Part shown: positions 14,803-19,478 of the stretch, piece after piece
Layout of the letters: each line of letters opens with the position of its first letter
How positions within the stretch are numbered: the stretch's first letter is position 1
Origin: DAIPHL01 sp036771375
Lineage (GTDB): Bacteria > Synergistota > Synergistia > Synergistales > Synergistaceae
Assembly (NCBI GenBank): GCA_036771375.1
Contig: DAIPHL010000021.1
Span: 1 to 19,478, forward strand
DNA: 19,478 bases
Reading direction: 5' to 3'
Program-made: the position numbers and the translations under genes
The notes under the pieces: model-generated
What the model was told of the DNA's origin: nothing
Seen by the model: the letters and a program-made list of their open reading frames with translations, nothing else
Databases searched by the model: none

Positions 14803-16893
14803 ATGGGGACACGTAAACCGGAAGACATTCGCACGATAGCACTCGTATCGCACGGCGGTGCAGGAAAAACGTCACTGGCCGAGGCCATGCTCTTCGACAG
14901 CGGAGCGATCACTCGGATGGGCAAGGTTGAAGATAAAAATACCGTCTCCGATTTCGACAGCGAGGAGCAAAAGCGTTCTATTTCGATCAACAGCTCTCTT
15001 TGCACATTTACGTATAAAAATAAAACCATTCACCTTATGGATACGCCGGGTTTCTCCGATTTTTATTTCGAACAACGTGCTCCCATGAGAGTTGTCGACT
15101 CGGCGATCGTAGTCGTCAACGCTTCGGCCGGCGTGGAAGTGCAGACCCGCAAGGTGTGGGATTTCTCCGAGGAGTTCGGCGTCGCGACGATCTTCTACAT
15201 CAGCCGGATGGACAAAGAGCACGCGGATTTCAGCAGTGCGGTGAGCGATCTGCAGGCCAACCTGACCAACAAGGCTCTGCCTCTTTATCTTCCGATCGGA
15301 CAGGAGGCTTCGTTCAAGGGAGTGGTCGACGTTCTGACGGGGAAATCGTATACCTACAAAGGTGATGGCTCGAAGGACTTCGTGGAGGGGGACGTCCCGG
15401 CGGAGATGGCGGACGCACTTTCCGCGGCAAGGGACGAATTGGTCGAGCGGATTGTGGAAGCCGATGACGAGATCATGACGCGCTACCTCGACGGGGAGGA
15501 GCTCTCGCCCGAGGAGATCCGCGCCACGCTGAGAAAGGCCGTGATCGAGCGGATCGTCTTTCCCGTCATACCGGGAGCGAGCGTGCCCAACATCGGAATT
15601 TTGCAGATACTGGACGCCGTCGTCGATTACCTCCCTTCGCCGAAGGATATGCCTCCCCGCGTCGCCTTGAAACAGGACACGGAGGAGGAGGTCGAGGTAT
15701 ATCCGGACGAAAACGCGCCGTTTATGAGCCTCTGTTTCAAGGTGATGGTCGACGCATATGTCGGCAAACTCTCTTTTATCAGGGTTTTTTCGGGTAAACT
15801 GACCAACGAACAGCCGGTCTTCAACGTTTTGAAGGGAGTGGAGGAGAGAGTCGGCTCTTTCCGCTTCATGAGGGGGAAAGAGGGAACCGAGGCGAAGGAG
15901 ATCATCACCGGCGATATCGTCGCAATACCGAAACTCGATAGTACAACGGTGGGAGATACTCTGTCCGTGAAGGGACAGAGTGACCACTTCCCGGCGATAA
16001 AGCTTCCGAAGCCCGTCTACAGCCTTGCCATTTTTCCGAAGAGCCGGGCGGACGAGGACAAGCTGGGAAACGCCGTGCGAAAGATCCTGGAGGAGGACAT
16101 GACGCTCAAGTTCGCGAAATATGCGGATACGGGCGATTCGATCCTTTCCGGTATGGGGGACATGCATCTGGATATCGCCCTGTCGCGGATCAAGGATCGT
16201 TACAAGGTGGAATTGGATACGAGGGTTCCCAAGGTGGCGTACAGGGAGACCATAAAGAAGACTGCAAAGGCCCAGGGGAAATACAAGAAACAGACCGGTG
16301 GCCGGGGACAGTACGGGGACGTGCACTTCGAGCTGTCTCCGCGGGAACGGGGCAACGGCGTTACGTTCGAGGATCGTGTGGTCGGAGGCGTCGTTCCGAA
16401 GAACTTCATTCCGGCCGCCGAAAAGGGCCTTCGCGAAGCGGCGACGAAGGGAATCCTCGCCGGGTATCCTGCGGTCGATTTCAACTGTGCCATATTCGAC
16501 GGTTCCTACCATGATGTGGACAGTTCGGAGATGGCGTTTAAGATTGCCGCATCCATGGCGTTCAAAAAAGCGTTCATGGACGCTGCCCCCATTCTGATCG
16601 AGCCGATCATGAATATTTTTGTGACCGTGCCGGAGGAGTGTGTGGGAGATGTCATGGGGGATTTGAACAGCAGAAGAGGCAGGATTCTGGGCATCGATCC
16701 GGCAGGGAAACTACAGATCGTCAAGGCGCAGTGTCCGCAGGCGGAACTTTTCAGATACGCGATCGTTCTCCGTTCACTGACCTCCGGCAGAGGCAGTTTC
16801 ATGATGGAGTCTTCCCATTACGAGGAGGTCCCTGCGGAGATTGCGAAGAAGGTCATCGACAGCGCCGAAAAAGTGGCAGACGAAGATGAGTGA
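14803..16893 (+). CDS. Elongation factor G paralogue (EF-G-like translational GTPase)
   Basis: A five-domain translational GTPase of the EF-G family. The 696-residue protein has G1 SHGGAGKT (16-23), G3 DTPGFSDF (80-87), a G4 position reading SRMD (134-137), EF-G domain II (about 300-385), domain III, and domain IV with GGRGQYGDVHFELSP and a GGVVPKNFIPAAEKG segment, then domain V (DLNSRRGRILG). Canonical EF-G has DTPGHVDF and NKMD. Here the histidine that positions the catalytic water is Phe84, and the G4 Asn is Ser134, changes of the kind seen in EF-G-2/FusA2-type paralogues. The regular fusA is expected elsewhere, next to rpsL/rpsG. Its role (ribosome recycling, stalled-ribosome rescue, or slow translocation) is unknown. 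The start is ATG 14803; AAGGAGG (14784-14790) is 12 nt upstream, rather far. It has its own promoter candidate and a downstream hairpin. Confidence 0.9.
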   Translation: MGTRKPEDIRTIALVSHGGAGKTSLAEAMLFDSGAITRMGKVEDKNTVSDFDSEEQKRSISINSSLCTFTYKNKTIHLMDTPGFSDFYFEQRAPMRVVDSAIVVVNASAGVEVQTRKVWDFSEEFGVATIFYISRMDKEHADFSSAVSDLQANLTNKALPLYLPIGQEASFKGVVDVLTGKSYTYKGDGSKDFVEGDVPAEMADALSAARDELVERIVEADDEIMTRYLDGEELSPEEIRATLRKAVIERIVFPVIPGASVPNIGILQILDAVVDYLPSPKDMPPRVALKQDTEEEVEVYPDENAPFMSLCFKVMVDAYVGKLSFIRVFSGKLTNEQPVFNVLKGVEERVGSFRFMRGKEGTEAKEIITGDIVAIPKLDSTTVGDTLSVKGQSDHFPAIKLPKPVYSLAIFPKSRADEDKLGNAVRKILEEDMTLKFAKYADTGDSILSGMGDMHLDIALSRIKDRYKVELDTRVPKVAYRETIKKTAKAQGKYKKQTGGRGQYGDVHFELSPRERGNGVTFEDRVVGGVVPKNFIPAAEKGLREAATKGILAGYPAVDFNCAIFDGSYHDVDSSEMAFKIAASMAFKKAFMDAAPILIEPIMNIFVTVPEECVGDVMGDLNSRRGRILGIDPAGKLQIVKAQCPQAELFRYAIVLRSLTSGRGSFMMESSHYEEVPAEIAKKVIDSAEKVADEDE

Positions 16894-16923
16894 CGCTTCC
16901 GGCTGAAAATGTTCAGGAAATGG

Positions 16924-16961
16924 CGACCGAGCTCGGTTTTCGACGGCTCGGTCGTTCGTTT
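16924..16961 (+). terminator. Likely intrinsic terminator after the EF-G-like gene
   Basis: A perfect 9-bp stem, CGACCGAGC (16924-16932) with GCTCGGTCG (16946-16954), encloses a 13-nt loop and is followed by TTCGTTT, an interrupted T-run. It lies 30 nt after the stop codon. The large loop and imperfect T-run suggest partial termination. Confidence 0.55.
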
Positions 16962-16999
16962 ATTCCATAGATGTCTTGACGGAACGGGGGTTTGGAGGC

Positions 17000-18217
17000 A
17001 TGTCGACAACTTGGATTCAACCAGACGATGCGTTGTCCCTTTGGACAATCATCGTCGCGTGGGCCGCTTTCAGCATCTGGATCGAACAAAGGTATAAATG
17101 GGCGGCGACCATGACCGGATGCATGGTCGCCCTTTTGGGCGGCATGTTTCTCTCCAATGCGGACATCATCCCTCTGGAAGCGCCGTGTTACGAATACATC
17201 TGGGGGTATATAACGCCGATGGCCATTCCTCTTTTGCTTTTCGACGCCGACATCAAGCGAATTTGGAAGGAGAGCGGGCGAACGATCGTCGCGTACCATT
17301 TTGCGGTGTTGGGCACGGTCCTCGGGGTCTGTATCGCGACGTTCTCATTGAAAGATTTTGTGCCGGAGTTGAAGGGGATCGTCGCAATGTTGACGGGAAC
17401 CTATATCGGAGGCAGCATCAATCTGGTGGCGATGAAGGATGTCTTCCACGTCTCACCCTCTATGGTCAGTGCGGTGATCGTGGCGGATAATTTCCTGATG
17501 GCCGCATACTTTTTTGTCCTTATGGCGATTCCCAACCTGCCGTTTGTCCGAAGACGTTTTGAAGTGTCCCCCAAGCCCTCCGTGCTGCGCGGCGAAATCG
17601 ATCCCGATGCGGTAAGCAAAGACAAGATCGCTGCCTTCTGGGGGGGCAAGGAGATCTCTTTGAAGGACATCGCTTTCTCTGTGGCGCTGACGTTAACGAT
17701 CGTCGCGGTCAGTACGAAACTGGCCGAGGTGTTGGACTCCGCTTTCGAAGTCACCTCGATCAAACTTTTCCTGGGGCAGCGATATCTTCTGATCACGGCT
17801 TTCAGTGTTTTGTGTGCCAGCTGTTTCCCCGGTTTTTTCGGTTCGATAAGGGGGGCGAAGGAAATCGGTGTTTTTTTCATTCACATCTTTTTCGTCGTCA
17901 TCGGTATTCCCGCCTCCATCGATATGATCCTGTCGAAGAGTCCCGTCTTGTTCGGATTTGCGAGCATTATTGTCGTTACAAACATGATCGTTGCATTGGG
18001 CTTGGGAAAACTGGCGAAGCTCGATCTCAAAGAGCTCCTGATTTCGTGTAACGCGACGATCGGTGGGCCGACAACCGCCGCGGCGATGGCAATCGCAAAG
18101 GGCTGGGATCGGTTGATCGTGCCCGCGCTGCTTGTCGGAATTTGGGGGTACATCATAGGGAACTACGTTGCCATCGTGGCGGCAAATTATTTTGGCGCCG
18201 TTCTGGGTTTGCGGTAG
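17000..18217 (+). CDS. YjcL/DUF819-family integral membrane protein
   Basis: A polytopic inner-membrane protein of the DUF819 family (Bacillus YjcL type), whose transport or other activity is not established. The 405-residue product is hydrophobic throughout, with roughly ten to eleven membrane segments. Conserved-looking segments are MAIPLLLFDADIKRIW (near 80), TGTYIGGSINLVAM (near 140) and the C-terminal CNATIGGPTTAAAMAIAKGW followed by LLVGIWGYIIGNYVA. The two Gly-rich half-membrane motifs suggest an internally repeated transporter fold. ATG 17000 is preceded by GGAGG at only 1 nt, too close, but a GGGGG run ends 9 nt upstream; in-frame TTG 16976 would add eight residues. The gene runs convergent to the penicillin-binding protein gene with a 45-bp gap holding only a short 6-bp hairpin (18244-18264) and no T-run. 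Confidence 0.88.
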   Translation: MSTTWIQPDDALSLWTIIVAWAAFSIWIEQRYKWAATMTGCMVALLGGMFLSNADIIPLEAPCYEYIWGYITPMAIPLLLFDADIKRIWKESGRTIVAYHFAVLGTVLGVCIATFSLKDFVPELKGIVAMLTGTYIGGSINLVAMKDVFHVSPSMVSAVIVADNFLMAAYFFVLMAIPNLPFVRRRFEVSPKPSVLRGEIDPDAVSKDKIAAFWGGKEISLKDIAFSVALTLTIVAVSTKLAEVLDSAFEVTSIKLFLGQRYLLITAFSVLCASCFPGFFGSIRGAKEIGVFFIHIFFVVIGIPASIDMILSKSPVLFGFASIIVVTNMIVALGLGKLAKLDLKELLISCNATIGGPTTAAAMAIAKGWDRLIVPALLVGIWGYIIGNYVAIVAANYFGAVLGLR

Positions 18218-18262
18218 AGGGTGTCTTTCCGCAGGAGAACGGAAGTCCGCTTCTTTACCGGA

Positions 18263-19478
18263 CTACTTCACGTTGTATTGTTTCAAAAGCTCCTGATAAC
18301 GTTTTTCAATGGCGGACGCCGGCGTGGGATCGTTTTTGTAAGGTTCTACCGAGGGAGCCGGTGGTTGGGAGGCCTCGACCGGTTGGGCCGGTTTGTTTCT
18401 GAGCTCGACCTCCGGTTCTTCGACGCTGGATTCATGCGCCATCCTGCTCGGTTGACGCATCTGGAAAGCGGCCCGAAGATTTTCGTCGTTGGGAGCCAGT
18501 ATCAATTGAGGCGCGTTTACATCGCCCGCGGCGACCCGCGATCTTCCTCCGTGCCAGGGGCAGACGGAATCCGGTGCTTGCCCGATCGGGACCATGATGT
18601 TCGCTTTGGGGCAGGACGGCGTCGCAAGAAAACCCGTTTTCCTGCAGATGGTGATCGACTCGACGCTCACGTTCGATGGGATGATGAAACGATTCGGCAT
18701 TTTCAGTATCTTGACCGCCTTTTGCACGAACTCTTTCCAGACTGGCGCCGCAACCGTGCCGCCAAATGCCCTGCCAAGGGATTTATGGTTGTCGTTTCCT
18801 ACGTAAACGACCACGACCAGACCGGGGACGCCTCCCACAAACCAGGCATCTATCCATTCGTTGGTTGTGCCGGTTTTGCCGAAGACCTGGTAATTCTCCA
18901 CCTTTGCCCTTGTTCCGGTCCCCCAGCTGACGGCTTCCATGAGCATCGAACGAACCGTCACGGCGACCTCTGGAGACAACGCTCTTTTGAGCGTTGGTCC
19001 CGTTTGCTCCAAAGAGTCTCCGTTGTTGTCGAGTATTTCGCGCACTCCAAAAGGTTCGATTCGATAGCCGTTGTTTGCGAAAACACAGAAGGCTGCGCCT
19101 AGCTCCAGAGGGGTGAGACTTCCGGATCCGAGGGCAATGGAGAGGTTTTCGGGTAGATATGGAGTGGAAATCCCCATGTTCTTGGCGGTTTCGATGATCG
19201 CGTTTATGCCGACAACCTGAGCCAATCGTACAGCCGCGGTGTTCACCGAAAGGGCGAGCGCCTCGATGAGGGTGATCTCGCCACGGTTCTTCCCGTCGCT
19301 GTTTTGGGGCGACCACCCGTTTGGAAAGGTCAAAGGAGCGTCCAGGATATGATCCACCGGCCTGTTTCCTTTTTCGACCGCCGTTGCGTAGACGATCGGC
19401 TTGAAAGCGGAGCCGGGTTGCCTGTAAGTCTGTGTCGCTCTGTTGAATTTGCTCTTGCCGAAATTTCTGCCGCCGACC
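18263..19478 (-). CDS. Class A penicillin-binding protein (PBP1A type), transpeptidase part; 5' end outside window
   Basis: A periplasm-facing peptidoglycan synthase that cross-links glycan strands; the glycosyltransferase domain expected at the N-terminus lies beyond the window. The minus frame is open to the edge and gives 404 residues. The three penicillin-binding motifs are present: RQPGSAFKP with catalytic Ser (codon 19409-19411) and Lys, LSVNTAAV (SxN, window residues 77-79) and FGKTGTTNEW (KTG, 201-203). After the domain comes a Cys-containing segment (TICRKTGFLATPSCPKAN ... DSVCPWHGG) common in PBP1A proteins, then a Pro/Glu-rich tail of about 70 residues ending YQELLKQYNVK. An internal GTG at 19357 could be mistaken for a start but lies after the catalytic serine. 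It is convergent with the YjcL-type gene. Confidence 0.95.
   Translation of the reverse strand, partial: VGGRNFGKSKFNRATQTYRQPGSAFKPIVYATAVEKGNRPVDHILDAPLTFPNGWSPQNSDGKNRGEITLIEALALSVNTAAVRLAQVVGINAIIETAKNMGISTPYLPENLSIALGSGSLTPLELGAAFCVFANNGYRIEPFGVREILDNNGDSLEQTGPTLKRALSPEVAVTVRSMLMEAVSWGTGTRAKVENYQVFGKTGTTNEWIDAWFVGGVPGLVVVVYVGNDNHKSLGRAFGGTVAAPVWKEFVQKAVKILKMPNRFIIPSNVSVESITICRKTGFLATPSCPKANIMVPIGQAPDSVCPWHGGRSRVAAGDVNAPQLILAPNDENLRAAFQMRQPSRMAHESSVEEPEVELRNKPAQPVEASQPPAPSVEPYKNDPTPASAIEKRYQELLKQYNVK
19468..19478. repeat. Right copy of the 11-bp inverted repeat at the window ends
   Basis: The last 11 bases are the exact reverse complement of bases 1-11. This copy encodes part of a natural-looking VGGR stretch of the penicillin-binding protein, so the base sequence itself appears genuine rather than an attached adapter. 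Confidence 0.5.

Noticed and set aside
14872..16512. 546-codon open frame on the minus strand opposite the EF-G-like gene
   Set aside because: It is fully antisense to a clear GTPase, has Arg/His-rich composition typical of mirrored codons and no domain signal.
18244..18264. Bidirectional terminator between the YjcL-type gene and the penicillin-binding protein gene
   Set aside because: There is a 6-bp stem with a 9-nt loop, but no T-run on either side, and one arm covers the stop codon of the penicillin-binding protein gene.
1..19478. A mobile element bounded by the terminal inverted 11-mer
   Set aside because: There is no transposase, integrase or target duplication, the contents are housekeeping genes, and both copies lie inside continuing coding frames.

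Overview
The window reads as an ordinary, densely packed core-genome segment of a diderm (Gram-negative type) bacterium of moderately high GC. The LpxB-like glycosyltransferase, the long-form ribosome hibernation factor, the block xseB-ispA-dxs-tlyA-nadK-recN, frequent TTG/GTG starts and an EF-G paralogue together remind me of Synergistota. That placement is inference from gene content and order; nothing in the window proves it (no rRNA or tRNA is present). Both edge genes are cut by the window boundary.

Layout. (1) 1-923, minus: a class I aminotransferase of aspartate aminotransferase type, 3' end missing. It is read away from a compact divergent promoter region (968-1040) that also serves hpf (1097-1648, plus). 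hpf ends in a strong intrinsic terminator (1687-1722). (2) 1821-7057, plus: a head-to-tail run of a UvrD/Rep-family helicase, a fused CoaE-CutA protein, a YcbL-type metallo-beta-lactamase-fold hydrolase, a divergent LpxB-like glycosyltransferase and an unrecognised 151-residue protein. (3) 7047-7970, minus: an EamA/DMT transporter pointing into that run, overlapping it tail to tail by 11 bp. (4) 8256-14730, plus: a tightly overlapping operon xseB-ispA-dxs-tlyA-nadK-recN, probably driven by an extended -10 promoter at 8190-8198. (5) 14803-16893, plus: an EF-G-like GTPase with its own candidate promoter, followed by a hairpin, then a YjcL/DUF819-type membrane protein (17000-18217). (6) 18263-19478, minus: the transpeptidase half of a class A penicillin-binding protein, 5' end missing.

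How the genes fit together. The xseB operon joins isoprenoid precursor and chain synthesis (Dxs, IspA) with DNA-repair and RNA-modification housekeeping (XseB, RecN, TlyA) and NADP supply (NadK). The helicase run mixes DNA unwinding, the last step of CoA synthesis, thioester/aldehyde-type detoxification and an envelope glycolipid enzyme. The translation-related genes (Hpf, TlyA, EF-G-like) are separate units.

I found no mobile element, CRISPR array, tRNA, rRNA, prophage or obvious defence system, and no stretch longer than 300 bases without a gene. The most notable items are the CoaE-CutA fusion, the EF-G paralogue with changed switch II and G4 motifs, the divergent LpxB-like protein, and an 11-bp inverted repeat exactly at the two window ends that is probably an assembly effect.
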